DNA of 42,271 nucleotides from an uncultured Lachnoclostridium sp. (GCA_905212635.1 CAJMFH010000021.1:1-42271); one strand, 5' to 3'; counted from the first letter of the stretch, positions 25,081 to 34,205 are shown. Translations and numbers: made by a program. Notes: generated by a model from the letters alone, not told the origin.

Positions 25081-25388
25081 CTACTGAATATAAAAATACT
25101 GATTCCAAGCATACACCACGCATGGATCTGAATTAACAATCTTTCCCATAAAAATCACAATACTTCCGTTTCGTGCTTTTCCCGATTGTTTACTATATTT
25201 CTGATAACTTTTTTTGCACTTATGGCTTCTTTTTTAACTTTCTTCTCTAAATAAGTATATTTCTTAATGCTCTTTCTTATTTGTGCTTTCGTTGTATACG
25301 CATTTGCCTCTTTTTCAGAAAGTAAAAAACAACTCCCCATAATCACAACTACTAACGCCAATAATATACGACGTATTTTTCTGCTCAT
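25081..25388 (-). pseudogene. Frameshifted, truncated paralogue of the 17974-19848 protein
   Basis: From the ATG at 25388 (AAGGAG upstream) the frame encodes a signal peptide and a lysine-rich helix (YTTKAQIRKSIKKYTYLEKK), then ends early at 25155. At the seven-A run (25209-25215, minus strand) adding one A restores a frame reading SYQKYSKQSGKARNGSIVIF, then MGKIVNSDPCVVYAWNQYFY and a stop at 25081. That matches KIVNSDPCVV of the 624-residue protein (GQIVNSDPCVVRANGTYYYI). It is a decayed or phase-off short copy. Confidence 0.75.
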
Positions 25389-25574
25389 ATTGGTCACTCC
25401 TTCATAATTTATTAATTATAAAGAATAACTTTTGTTCATTGAAAAATCAAATCTCTTTTTCGGGATTTTTTATACGGATTATATTCCACACTTTTTCCTA
25501 TTAAAAATCTCCTGCTCTATTATAGTATTCTTGCAATTTTTTTAACTAACGCGTAACTATTCGTGATCCAATGC

Positions 25575-25625
25575 ATGGAAATCAATGAATCATCGTGCTT
25601 ACACATAAGAGACTTTGATTTCCAT
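25575..25625. repeat. Inverted repeat in intergenic region after glnK
   Basis: ATGGAAATCAA (25575-25585) and its exact complement TTGATTTCCAT (25615-25625) are separated by 29 bp downstream of glnK. No U tract follows on either strand, so it is not a standard terminator. Otherwise I see nothing in 25398-25668. Confidence 0.5.
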
Positions 25626-25668
25626 ACATTTAGTTCCTAATATGGCTACCACTTAAATTTAGAGCATT

Positions 25669-26031
25669 TTACTCCGTCTGATCTGCTGCCCACACCGCTT
25701 TGGGGCCATGCTCTCCGGTACGGATCCGGATCACATCTGCCAGTTCGTAGACAAAAATCTTTCCGTCGCCATGTTCCCCGGTGTGTGCACATTTGCAAAT
25801 GGCGTCAATGGTTCGGTCTGCCCATTCCTGACTGGATACCACGATCTCAAATTTTACCTTCGGCAGAACATTGATATCGACATCGTATCCACGGATCTTC
25901 TCACGGTATCCCATCTGCGTTCCGCAACCCATTACCTGGGAGATTGTCATTCCATTTACTTTTAATTTTTGAAGTGCATCTTTGATGTCTTCCATTTTAT
26001 CTTCATTTACAATTGCATCTATTTTAATCAT
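25669..26031 (-). CDS. glnK: PII nitrogen-regulatory protein
   Basis: The 120-residue PII protein shows the family signatures: IDAIVNEDKMEDIKDAL at the N-terminus, VLPKVKFEIVV, TGEHGDGKIFVYELADVIRIRTGE. PII trimers sense 2-oxoglutarate and ADP/ATP and plug the Amt channel. Aligned without gaps to E. coli GlnB, the uridylylated Tyr51 of the T-loop is Val here (RGYDVDI) and Tyr46 is Ile, so GlnD-type uridylylation is unlikely. GGAGG lies 7 nt upstream, and the gene follows amt by 18 bp in one operon. Confidence 0.95.
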   Translation of the reverse strand: MIKIDAIVNEDKMEDIKDALQKLKVNGMTISQVMGCGTQMGYREKIRGYDVDINVLPKVKFEIVVSSQEWADRTIDAICKCAHTGEHGDGKIFVYELADVIRIRTGEHGPKAVWAADQTE

Positions 26032-26049
26032 AAGAAAACCTCCATTCTA

Positions 26050-27294
26050 TTAATCCAGACCATTGAATGACGGGTAAGCACTTTCTCCATGCTGACTCTC
26101 ATCCAGACCAATTCTCTCGTCATGCTCAGATACACGAAGTGGTGTAAACAACTTCACGATTCCGGCGCAGATCAATGTGCCGACAATTGCCACCGCGATT
26201 GTAATAACGATACTGATGATCTGTGCAACAAACAAATGATAATCGCCAAAGAAAAGTCCATCCCATCTGGCTGCGCCGTTGATTGATTTCTGGGCAAATA
26301 ATCCCGTTGCAATACCACCCCAGACACCGCCGATTCCGTGACATCCGAAAGCATCCAATGCATCGTCGTAACCAAAATGTTTCTTCACAACGGACATCAT
26401 GAAATAACAGATTGGGCTGACTACGATGCCGATAATAAAGGAAGACCACAATGGTACAAAACCGGCTCCCGGTGTGATTGCCACCAGACCAAGTACCGCT
26501 CCGGTACAAGCTCCGACTACCGTCGGTTTTCCGTCGCGGATCATATCGATTGCCATCCAGGAAAGGAGTCCGCAGGCAGCGGAAGTATTGGTTGTCAGAA
26601 ACGCATGAACCGCAAGTCCATCGGCTGCAAGAGCACTTCCGGCATTGAACCCGAACCATCCAAACCACAAAATGGATGCTCCCAAAAGAACAAATGGGAT
26701 ATTGTGGGTACGATATGCTGTCTTCTCATAACCACGGCGTTTGCCAAGCAGAAGGGAAAGAACCAGACCGCTGACACCGGAACTGATATGTACAACATTT
26801 CCTCCGGCAAAATCAACCGATCCAAGAACCTCTCCTAAAAATCCTCCTTTGCCCCATACCATATGAGCCATCGGATAATATACGACGATCAGCCACAAAG
26901 CGATAAAAGCAAACAGGGCTTTAAATTTCATTCGGCCTGCCACGGAACCCGTGATCAATGCCGGTGTTATGATGGCAAACATCATCTGAAAGGCTACAAA
27001 AAGTGTCGCCGGAATCGTGTCTGCATAGGCTCCCGGTTCTGCCCCAAGCCCACTTAAACCAACTTGTTTCAGGTTTCCAATAATTCCTCCGAGATCCCCG
27101 CTGAAGGAAAGGGAATATCCAAAGAAAACCCACATGGCGGCTGCCAGTCCCATGATAAAAAACGAAGAAATCATTGTATTCAATACATTTTTCCTCCGCA
27201 CTAAACCTCCGTAAAAGAATGCAAGTCCCGGCGTCATAAAAAATACGAATGCCGTTGCAATCATCATAAATCCCGTATCTCCAGAATTCAACAT
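26050..27294 (-). CDS. amt: Ammonium transporter Amt
   Basis: The 414-residue polytopic protein is of the Amt/MEP/Rh family. The start is MLNSGDTGFMMIATAFVFFM with FFYGGLVRRKN, the core has FAGGNVVHISSGVSGLV, and FGFNAGS and the pore histidine stretch DAFGCHGIGGVWGG follow. About eleven hydrophobic segments are present. The ATG at 27294 is preceded by AAAGGTGG; an upstream in-frame start would read through the leader hairpin. It conducts ammonium and is probably gated by the downstream glnK product. Confidence 0.95.
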   Translation of the reverse strand: MLNSGDTGFMMIATAFVFFMTPGLAFFYGGLVRRKNVLNTMISSFFIMGLAAAMWVFFGYSLSFSGDLGGIIGNLKQVGLSGLGAEPGAYADTIPATLFVAFQMMFAIITPALITGSVAGRMKFKALFAFIALWLIVVYYPMAHMVWGKGGFLGEVLGSVDFAGGNVVHISSGVSGLVLSLLLGKRRGYEKTAYRTHNIPFVLLGASILWFGWFGFNAGSALAADGLAVHAFLTTNTSAACGLLSWMAIDMIRDGKPTVVGACTGAVLGLVAITPGAGFVPLWSSFIIGIVVSPICYFMMSVVKKHFGYDDALDAFGCHGIGGVWGGIATGLFAQKSINGAARWDGLFFGDYHLFVAQIISIVITIAVAIVGTLICAGIVKLFTPLRVSEHDERIGLDESQHGESAYPSFNGLD

Positions 27295-27324
27295 AAAAAT
27301 ACCACCTTTCTTTGTGAAATAGAA

Positions 27325-27356
27325 AAGGGCGCCCCTACCTCTGTAGGAGCGCCCTT
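27325..27356 (-). terminator. Leader hairpin of amt, possible attenuator
   Basis: On the minus strand a 14-bp stem (AAGGGCGCTCCTAC with GTAGGGGCGCCCTT, one G-U pair) with loop AGAG is followed by TTTTCTATTT. It sits in the amt leader, between the promoter (27400-27372) and the start codon, where it could stop transcription conditionally, for example under nitrogen control. Confidence 0.6.
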
Positions 27357-27371
27357 GCTCTTGACAAAAAA

Positions 27372-27400
27372 AGCATAGCACATTTTCTACTACTTTTCAA
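27372..27400 (-). promoter_or_regulatory. Promoter of amt-glnK
   Basis: Minus-strand TTGAAA (27400-27395), 17-bp spacer and TATGCT (27377-27372). The predicted start lies just before the leader hairpin. In 27401-27547, between the divergent promoters, I see only short palindromes (cgttta...taaacg near 27478-27495) and no gene. Confidence 0.5.
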
Positions 27401-27547
27401 GTACTTTTTTTAATTTTTATTCTTATTGATGAGTAGCCAGCTTCTCAAAATCGGCTCTCGCCATACGGAAAATCTCCGTTTATTTAGGTAAACGCACCGC
27501 ATTTTCCTTATTTTTTTCAATATTTTTATATTTTTTTTACATACTCC

Positions 27548-27576
27548 TTGTCGCGTTTCTCTTTCTATGTTAGAAT
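27548..27576 (+). promoter_or_regulatory. Promoter of lemA
   Basis: TTGTCG (27548-27553), 17-bp spacer and TAGAAT (27571-27576); the lemA ATG follows 38 bp downstream with RBS AGAAAGGGG. Confidence 0.55.
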
Positions 27577-27613
27577 AAGTTAAACTATTTTAATACCAGA
27601 AAGGGGTTTTTTT

Positions 27614-28168
27614 ATGACAGGGATTATTATCGCTGCAATTCTCATCCTTCTTATTGTAATGTTTATCCTTTGTTACAATAAACTTACAAAGGAGCGTATT
27701 ACAGTGGATGAGGCATTTTCAACCATGGACGTTTATCTCAAAAAACGTTTTGACCTGATTCCCAATCTTGTGGAAACCGTAAAAGGCTATGCCAAACATG
27801 AGGCAGAAACTTTGTCTTCGATCATCAGCAAACGAAGCCATGATTATATGGGAATGACACAGGAAGAAAAGATCAGCACAAGTGCTTCTATTTCACAAAT
27901 GATGCCGAAAATCTTTGCTCTTGCCGAAGCGTATCCGGATCTGAAAGCCAATGCAAATTTTCAGAATCTGAGCATGCAGCTTGAGCGTATGGAAGAAGAC
28001 ATCGCAAACTCGCGCAAATATTATAATGGTGCCGTGAAACGATACAATACTTCGGTACAGACGATTCCATGTAATATTGTCGCAGGGATCTTTCACTTTG
28101 AGACAAAACCGATGTATGAAATTGACAGTACAGAACAACGAGAAAATGTAAAGGTGAATTTTGAATGA
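27614..28168 (+). CDS. lemA: LemA family protein
   Basis: The 184-residue protein has one N-terminal membrane segment (GIIIAAILILLIVMFILCYN) and the LemA signature: VDEAFSTMDVYLKKRFDLIPNLVETVKGYA, then LERMEEDIANSRKYYNGAVKRYN. The fold is a long antiparallel helical bundle outside or at the membrane. AAGGGG lies 7 nt before the ATG. It overlaps the DUF2207 gene by 4 nt (ATGA), the usual LemA/DUF2207 pairing. The function of LemA is unsettled. Confidence 0.93.
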   Translation: MTGIIIAAILILLIVMFILCYNKLTKERITVDEAFSTMDVYLKKRFDLIPNLVETVKGYAKHEAETLSSIISKRSHDYMGMTQEEKISTSASISQMMPKIFALAEAYPDLKANANFQNLSMQLERMEEDIANSRKYYNGAVKRYNTSVQTIPCNIVAGIFHFETKPMYEIDSTEQRENVKVNFE

Positions 28169-30033
28169 AAACAATAAAACAACTCTTTCTGTGTTGTGCA
28201 CTCTTTCTTTTATTCCTGTGCCTGACTCCGGCACAGGCACAGGCTTCTGCCTTTGCGTATGACATAGAGAATTACGACGTTTCGATCCGGGTTACACCGC
28301 AAAATACATATCAGATCACAGAAAAACTCAGAGTAAATTTCAAAGAGGCGCGCCACGGTATTTACCGTAAAATACCTCTTGAAAATGAAGTAGAGCGTGC
28401 CGATGGCAGTACTTCCATCACTCATGCCCGGATCTCTGACATTGACTGTGGAGAAGATGACTATTCTACAAGCCGGGAAAACGATAATCTTGTCATCCAG
28501 ATCGGCGACGAGGACGTTACACTGACCGGCTTGTATGATTACACGGTTTCCTATCAGTATCATATGGGAAATGATGTTTTGCCGGACATAGATGAATTTT
28601 ATTTTAATATCATCGGTTCCGGCTGGACGGATACCACAATCAGCAATGTCACATTTACGATCCAGATGCCGGACTCCTTTGACGAAGAAAATCTTGGAAT
28701 GAGTTACGGCGCTTACGGATCCGAAAATTACGAAGATCTGTATTACTATATAGAAGACAATACGATCTACGGCGAACTGGATCCTTCGGTCACATTAGGA
28801 CCCAGGGAATGCGTCACCGTACGTCTGGAGCTTCCGGAAGGGTATTTTTTAAAGACAGACACGACTCCATGGTTTGCGTATATCGCGATTGTCCTCGGTA
28901 TTATTTCTGTCCTCATCGCTTTCTTTATGTGGTGGTTTATCGGACGAGATGATCCGGTTGTTGAAACAATTGAGTATCACGCACCGGAGGGAATGAATTG
29001 TCTGGAACTGGCATTTGCTTACAAAGGACACGCCACGAATCAAGATGTAATTCCACTTCTTATCGAACTGGCAAGACAGGGATATATCTCGATCACTTGT
29101 GAAAACAAGAAAGGAACGGATTTTTCCATCACATTGATCCGTTCATACTATGACGGTGAAAAAGAAAGTGAACGCCTTTTCTTCAATGGGTTAAAGAAAG
29201 CAGCAACCGGTCCGGTCATCCACAAATCGGATCTGAAAGACCGGTTTTACAAAACCCCGGAGGCGATTCTGAAAACGATCAATACACCGGAAAATAAGAC
29301 CAAACTTTTCCATTCCAATTCCTTAAATAAGGGCTGGATACTGTGGGTTTTGGCTGTTGTCGTATTTGGATTTGCTTACTTTTTACCGGGATACCAGTAT
29401 TCCTATGACTGGCTGGAGATTGTATTTGGTCTGATGAGTATCGGCGTCTTCGGTACCGGTATTTATATGCTGTGTGCGAGCACAGGGCAAAAAATCAGCC
29501 TTCTAATAGGTGCATTTCTCCTGTTGCTTTCGATCGGACTATCGTATCTGTTTGTATGGATTCCGGTCACCTATGCCGACCGTTTCTACCAGCTTGCCTG
29601 TATTGTTTCCTATATCACTTGTGCCATTCTGGTATTTTTCAGTGCGTTTCTCTCGAAACGAACCCCATATGGCACAGAAATCCTCGGACGGATCCGAGGA
29701 TTTAAGAGATTTTTGGAAACTGCGGAAAAGGAACGTCTGGAAATGCTGGTGGAAGAAAATCCGGATTATTTTTACGAGATTCTTCCGTACACGTATGTAC
29801 TGCACGTTTCCGATAAATGGGTGAAACATTTTAAATCTATCGCCTGTGAACCACCTTCATGGTATACAAACGATAATGATTCCTATTTTGACGTGATCGC
29901 TTTTCAGCATATTATGCATTCAACCCTTACGTCAGCAACCAGTTCCATGACCTCCTCACCGGAGAGCGCCAGCTCCAGCGGCGGCGGTTTTTCCGGCGGC
30001 GGCTCCGGCGGCGGTGGCGGCGGTTCCTGGTAA
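28165..30033 (+). CDS. DUF2207 domain membrane protein
   Basis: The 622-residue product has a signal peptide (CALFLLFLCLTPAQAQA) and an N-terminal beta-rich DUF2207 domain (about 30-225, IENYDVSIRVTPQNTYQITE). Membrane helices near 240-260 and four around 385-500 follow, then a cytoplasmic region, and a low-complexity end FSGGGSGGGGGGSW. The Gly/Ser tail with terminal Trp is typical of this family. It is translationally coupled to lemA (ATGA overlap). Its 3' end converges on the next gene with a 16-bp gap and no visible terminator. Confidence 0.9.
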   Translation: MKTIKQLFLCCALFLLFLCLTPAQAQASAFAYDIENYDVSIRVTPQNTYQITEKLRVNFKEARHGIYRKIPLENEVERADGSTSITHARISDIDCGEDDYSTSRENDNLVIQIGDEDVTLTGLYDYTVSYQYHMGNDVLPDIDEFYFNIIGSGWTDTTISNVTFTIQMPDSFDEENLGMSYGAYGSENYEDLYYYIEDNTIYGELDPSVTLGPRECVTVRLELPEGYFLKTDTTPWFAYIAIVLGIISVLIAFFMWWFIGRDDPVVETIEYHAPEGMNCLELAFAYKGHATNQDVIPLLIELARQGYISITCENKKGTDFSITLIRSYYDGEKESERLFFNGLKKAATGPVIHKSDLKDRFYKTPEAILKTINTPENKTKLFHSNSLNKGWILWVLAVVVFGFAYFLPGYQYSYDWLEIVFGLMSIGVFGTGIYMLCASTGQKISLLIGAFLLLLSIGLSYLFVWIPVTYADRFYQLACIVSYITCAILVFFSAFLSKRTPYGTEILGRIRGFKRFLETAEKERLEMLVEENPDYFYEILPYTYVLHVSDKWVKHFKSIACEPPSWYTNDNDSYFDVIAFQHIMHSTLTSATSSMTSSPESASSSGGGFSGGGSGGGGGGSW

Positions 30034-30049
30034 GGTATTTATTACAGAA

Positions 30050-31924
30050 TTACTCTTCGTCTCTGGCGATCTCACGGGCAACCATGATCGCCAGGGCGGT
30101 AATCATTGCCAGATATTTTTTCTCATAGACAATAACTACGGAATTATCAAAGATCAAATTGTCTAAGCGAAGTTCCAAATCGTCCATCACAGCACCGATT
30201 GGTTTGTCATTGAGGGAAACGAGATAGTTATATCCGATGCTTCCCGCATACTCTTCCAATTTCAAAGTTCCTTCTGCAATGTCCATCTGGAAACGATCTT
30301 TTGCCAGTGTAAACTGCTTTTCTAATATTCCGATTATTTCCCCATTTTGATAAAAACGATAGGTCGGTAGTGCATTTAATATCTCTTTTGTGACCTTAAA
30401 TACTTCATTTCCCACCTGGTCAAAAATGCGGAATGTACGAAGCGGCATCGTTCCTTCGACGTGATAGATCACATTTCCCTTGCTGTCCTGTAAATCGAAC
30501 TGCTGACCGGTCAATTTGAAATCTTCCGTGAAGGTATATACTTCGGAAGGATTGGATTCCTGTATCGGAAGCACTACACCGGTCTTTCGGTAATTCTTGA
30601 TATTTTCAAACAACTGTTTCTGTAACAGCATAATGTCCGAACTGATACACAATTTTTCTGCAATATCATTTCCGTTATACGGGTTATACGGTTTGATTGG
30701 CTGCGTTAATGGCTGCTTGATCGCCCATTCTAAAAAGGTATATCCGAGGTATCCCAGATTTCCTTTGTCATTCAACCAGAAATACAGGTACTCCCCCGAA
30801 TCATCCGGTCCAAAGATCAACGCCTTCTGCCGCATCGTCTTCATCTTAGCCAGATACGGACTTCCGAGCGGGGTATCCAATTCCTTATATGCCTCATAGA
30901 TTTTCTCAATTGTCATCGGCTGATTAAAGGCAATCATCTTAATCATATCGTTTGATTTTTCGTATGAATGTGGTGAGGACATATACCAGACAGCTCCTCC
31001 CACGATCAACACAATCGTTCCGACTGTGATCAGAACAAGGCTTTCATTTCCTTTTACAATAATTGCCAATCCGCCGACAATTCCACCAACTCCGATCAGT
31101 TTCAAAAGCCAGAATCTTACTTTCAGACCTGCACTTAACTCACGGTATTCCTGCCAGCCGCTCTTGGCATTTTTCCCTGCATTTTTTGCATTGGTGCGAA
31201 TGCTTCTTCCCGATGGCGTAAAGTAGCCAATTGCCAGACAGATCAAAGCCAGCACGACTCCGACTACGACAAATGCAGCACTGTCTGCCGCCACATAATT
31301 ATCGATAAACTCAATCATCGCATCGGCTCCGCCATAGACATAATATCTGTCTTCCATATAGGAAAGCATCGGATGGATATCTGCCTTTCCATCCCCTACG
31401 GTCATGATGGCACTTAACGTATCGCCTTCCTGCAATCCATAATAGACATAGCGGGTATTTCCTTCATAATTACCTTCTCCATTTGGATAATATGTTGTCA
31501 ATTCCGGTAATCCATAAACACTGTCATTGCTTACTTCAACGCCATTTCCAAGATCCGTCGTCAGGTCGTCTGCTTTTACCTGATAAGTAAGGTCCTCATT
31601 TCCCATCCAGTTGGAATCCTTGTCAATTTTATCTCCGACTCCATCTTCTTCCGGATATCGTTCTCCTTTTGCATAAAGATAATAGAAAGAACCTTCGATG
31701 CCTCCCTGCGTATCCTGCACCAGCGTTCCCACCGGCGAAATGTCCGTCACGATCATTTCCTGTGCCGGGCTCTGGCTCATATAAGAATCCAGATCCTGCC
31801 GGGAAATCACAGGATATTCCCGCATCTCTTCTGCTTTCTTTTTTGTCGATCCACTGTCTACTATCATGCCAGCTATTCCTGCCACCACAAAAAAGACAGC
31901 GAGTCCGATCCATAGTTTCTTCAT
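30050..31924 (-). CDS. Membrane protein with LURP-one/Tubby-like C-terminal domain
   Basis: This is a 624-residue protein: a signal-type first helix (LWIGLAVFFVVAGIAGMIV), an extracellular region (about 30-205), and membrane helices near 215-235, 280-298 and 300-318. A large cytoplasmic part has a C-terminal LURP-one-related/YxjI-like beta domain (about 460-600: FKLTGQQFDLQDSKGNVIYH, GNEVFKVTKEI). It ends in a hydrophobic helix. GGAGG lies 8 nt before the ATG at 31924; a GTG 3 nt upstream is possible. The position opposite lemA-DUF2207 suggests envelope function, but no reaction is known. Confidence 0.6.
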   Translation of the reverse strand: MKKLWIGLAVFFVVAGIAGMIVDSGSTKKKAEEMREYPVISRQDLDSYMSQSPAQEMIVTDISPVGTLVQDTQGGIEGSFYYLYAKGERYPEEDGVGDKIDKDSNWMGNEDLTYQVKADDLTTDLGNGVEVSNDSVYGLPELTTYYPNGEGNYEGNTRYVYYGLQEGDTLSAIMTVGDGKADIHPMLSYMEDRYYVYGGADAMIEFIDNYVAADSAAFVVVGVVLALICLAIGYFTPSGRSIRTNAKNAGKNAKSGWQEYRELSAGLKVRFWLLKLIGVGGIVGGLAIIVKGNESLVLITVGTIVLIVGGAVWYMSSPHSYEKSNDMIKMIAFNQPMTIEKIYEAYKELDTPLGSPYLAKMKTMRQKALIFGPDDSGEYLYFWLNDKGNLGYLGYTFLEWAIKQPLTQPIKPYNPYNGNDIAEKLCISSDIMLLQKQLFENIKNYRKTGVVLPIQESNPSEVYTFTEDFKLTGQQFDLQDSKGNVIYHVEGTMPLRTFRIFDQVGNEVFKVTKEILNALPTYRFYQNGEIIGILEKQFTLAKDRFQMDIAEGTLKLEEYAGSIGYNYLVSLNDKPIGAVMDDLELRLDNLIFDNSVVIVYEKKYLAMITALAIMVAREIARDEE

Positions 31925-31954
31925 CACTTATACCTCCGTTACATTTCTATAAAA

Positions 31955-32000
31955 AATTGTAGCGAAATCGCCTGCAAACTGCAAGTGTTTCGCCACAATT
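31955..32000 (-). terminator. Terminator of hcp
   Basis: On the minus strand AATTGTGGCGAAA pairs with TTTCGCTACAATT over 13 bp (one G-U) and is followed by TTTTT. It lies 42 bp after the hcp stop. Confidence 0.8.
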
Positions 32001-32041
32001 GTAGAGATATCAGCGAGATTGTTGTCAAGGTGCTTCGCTTT

Positions 32042-33613
32042 TTATCCGCGTCCCAGTATCGCATCCATGTCCTGCTCCGGTGCAGTGATCGGCTGGAGAT
32101 TATACGCATCCACCAGATATTTCACCACATTTTCAGACATAAATGCCGGCAAAGTCGGGCCAAGATACATATTTTTCAGCCCCAAAGACAAAAGGGTAAG
32201 AAGAATACATACCGCCTTCTGCTCATACCACGAAAGCACGAGGGTAAGCGGCAGTTCATTAACTGCGCAGCCAAACGCATCTGCCAGTGCAAGAGCCACT
32301 TTGACCGCACTGTACGCATCGTTACACTGTCCCATATCAAGAATACGCGGGATTCCATTGATCTCGCCGAGGTCAAGATCATTAAAGCGGTATTTTCCGC
32401 AGGCAAGTGTCAAAACGAGAGAATCCATCGGGGTCTGTTTGACAAAATCGGTATAATAGTTTCTTCCCGGATGTGCTCCATCACAGCCACCCACCAGAAA
32501 AATGTGCTTAATGTCTCCCTTTTTGATGGATTCGATAATTTTCTCTGCATGGGAAAGTACGGCACCATGCGCGAATCCGGTCGTCAAAATATGACCGCCA
32601 TTGATACCACTCATGCTGCGGTCATGCTCATACCCGCCCAATTCCAGCGATTTCTGAATCAACGGCGTAAAATCTTTCTTTCCATCCTTGTCTCCCGTTA
32701 TATGAGTCAGTCCTTCATATCCTACTACCGATGTCGTATAGACACGGTCTTGGTAACTTGGGCGCTGCGGCATCAGGCAGTTGGTTGTAAACAGGATTGG
32801 TGCCGGGATATCCTCAAATTCCTTTTGCTGGCTCTGCCATGCTGTTCCAAAATTTCCCGCAAGATGTTCGTATTTATGAAGTTCCGGATACCCGTGCGCC
32901 GGAAGCATTTCACTGTGCGTATAAATATTGATACCTTTGCCTTTTGTCTGCTCCAGCAATTGTGAGAGATCTTTCAGATCATGCCCGGAAACTACGATAA
33001 ACGGGCCTTTTTTAATATCAACCTGCACTTTTACCGGAGTCGGGGTTCCAAAGGATGCCGTATTAGCATGATCAAGCAGCTCCATACACTGGAAATTTAT
33101 GCGGCCAAATTCCATGATGAGTTCAATCCACTCCTCCACGGAATGTTCCCGATTGATCTCGCACAATCCTTTGTAAAACCAGTCTGTAACCGCATTATTT
33201 TCAAACCCAAGGTTCATGGCATGATGCGCATAGGCTGCCATCCCTTTTAAGCCAAATAGCAGTGTTGAACGAAGAGACACAATATCGTTTGCTCCCTCCC
33301 ACAAAGAAACTACTGCAGCCTCATCATTTCCAATTTTTTCCTTTTCTTTTTTTACCCGTTCTGTAAATTCTTTGATCGCCTCATTGTCAAAATTTACATT
33401 AGTCAGCGTAGTAAACAGTCCATCCATCAAAAGCCGATCTGCCTCTTTCGTGTGCTGTCCATTCTTTTCCGCTGTCTCTGCCAGACGGATCAGTTCATAT
33501 ACCAGCTCATCCTGTAATTTTGCTGTCTCCGGCTGTTTGCCACAGACTCCGGTATTGACACAGCATTTATTTCCGGCTGTCTGCTGGCATTGAAAACAAA
33601 ACATATTTGACAT
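32042..33613 (-). CDS. hcp: Hybrid cluster protein (hydroxylamine reductase)
   Basis: The 523-residue protein begins MSNMFCFQCQQTAGNKCCVN with the N-terminal Cys cluster for the Fe-S centre. It also has the hybrid-cluster ligand segments HSEMLPAHGYPELHKY, FTTNCLMPQ, GGCDGAH, LACGKYRFN and MGQCNDAYSA. Hcp is a cytoplasmic enzyme acting on hydroxylamine or NO under nitrosative stress. GGAGG lies 6 nt before the ATG. It follows the XRE regulator by 60 bp and has a terminator downstream. Confidence 0.96.
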   Translation of the reverse strand: MSNMFCFQCQQTAGNKCCVNTGVCGKQPETAKLQDELVYELIRLAETAEKNGQHTKEADRLLMDGLFTTLTNVNFDNEAIKEFTERVKKEKEKIGNDEAAVVSLWEGANDIVSLRSTLLFGLKGMAAYAHHAMNLGFENNAVTDWFYKGLCEINREHSVEEWIELIMEFGRINFQCMELLDHANTASFGTPTPVKVQVDIKKGPFIVVSGHDLKDLSQLLEQTKGKGINIYTHSEMLPAHGYPELHKYEHLAGNFGTAWQSQQKEFEDIPAPILFTTNCLMPQRPSYQDRVYTTSVVGYEGLTHITGDKDGKKDFTPLIQKSLELGGYEHDRSMSGINGGHILTTGFAHGAVLSHAEKIIESIKKGDIKHIFLVGGCDGAHPGRNYYTDFVKQTPMDSLVLTLACGKYRFNDLDLGEINGIPRILDMGQCNDAYSAVKVALALADAFGCAVNELPLTLVLSWYEQKAVCILLTLLSLGLKNMYLGPTLPAFMSENVVKYLVDAYNLQPITAPEQDMDAILGRG

Positions 33614-33673
33614 AATTTACCTCCATTTTTTCTTTTAATGGAAGTATTGTCATTTTCCGTAAATTCTATTCTC

Positions 33674-34114
33674 TCACTCCAGCAGTTCAAAGCCGGCATC
33701 GTATAACGCTTCATTCATCTCACCGACCGAAAATCCCTGTTCCAATCCGTACAAAATAATGCTGTCCCGTTGATTTCTCGGATACAAAACAGATACCCCG
33801 ACAGCCCGCAGAAAATACTGTGTTTCTTCAATATTTAACTTCATTGCCGCGCAGATTGCGAGCAATTTATCCCGCGAAGGATTTTGCCTCTCCCCATTTA
33901 AAATGTGATACACATAAGATCGATCCAATCCACTGTCTTTCACAATGTCTGCCCGTTTCAGGTGTTTTTCCCGTATTATTTTTTCCAGATATTCTACGAT
34001 ATCGATGTGCATAAATTCATCCTGATTTTCCGCCATATACTGTTTGACGCTATTTGACTTTTTCAAAATCTGTAAAAGTTCTCCTGTTGGCTTGTGAAAT
34101 TTTGTAAATTTCAT
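33674..34114 (-). CDS. XRE family regulator with conserved C-terminal region
   Basis: The 146-residue protein has a central HTH (ADIVKDSGLDRSYVYHILNG, about 75-95) followed by LNIEETQYFLRAVGVSVLYP and RDSIILYGLEQGFSVGEMNE. The post-HTH region resembles that of the 19930-21255 protein. Its promoter overlaps the divergent promoter of the truncated gene at 34206, so it likely controls that gene and itself. The N-terminal 40 residues may bind a ligand or partner. Confidence 0.8.
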   Translation of the reverse strand: MKFTKFHKPTGELLQILKKSNSVKQYMAENQDEFMHIDIVEYLEKIIREKHLKRADIVKDSGLDRSYVYHILNGERQNPSRDKLLAICAAMKLNIEETQYFLRAVGVSVLYPRNQRDSIILYGLEQGFSVGEMNEALYDAGFELLE

Positions 34115-34135
34115 TCCGTCGTACCCCCTTATCCA

Positions 34136-34185
34136 TTGACACCATTTTTAAAGCTTATTATAATATAAATAATTGCATTTCACAA
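34136..34185. promoter_or_regulatory. Overlapping divergent promoters
   Basis: Plus strand: perfect consensus TTGACA (34136-34141), 17-bp spacer, TATAAT (34159-34164). Minus strand: TTGTGA (34185-34180), 17-bp spacer, TATAAT (34162-34157). The -10 hexamers share bases, so RNA polymerase can use only one at a time. Confidence 0.75.
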
Positions 34186-34205
34186 TACAGAAACGGAGCA
34201 GACTT

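Noticed and set aside
25575..25625. Terminator of amt-glnK
   Set aside because: The arms are perfect, but no U tract follows on the minus strand and the loop is 29 nt.
27325..27356. ANTAR-type antitermination site
   Set aside because: Only one hairpin with a tetraloop is present; the paired hexaloop hairpins expected for ANTAR binding are missing.
27421..27547. Possible riboswitch (c-di-GMP or glutamine type)
   Set aside because: Short hairpins exist, but the conserved family segments I know are absent and the region lies upstream of both promoters.
31985..32965. 326-residue plus-strand ORF
   Set aside because: It mostly overlaps hcp, whose motifs are unmistakable on the minus strand; the composition is typical of a shadow frame.
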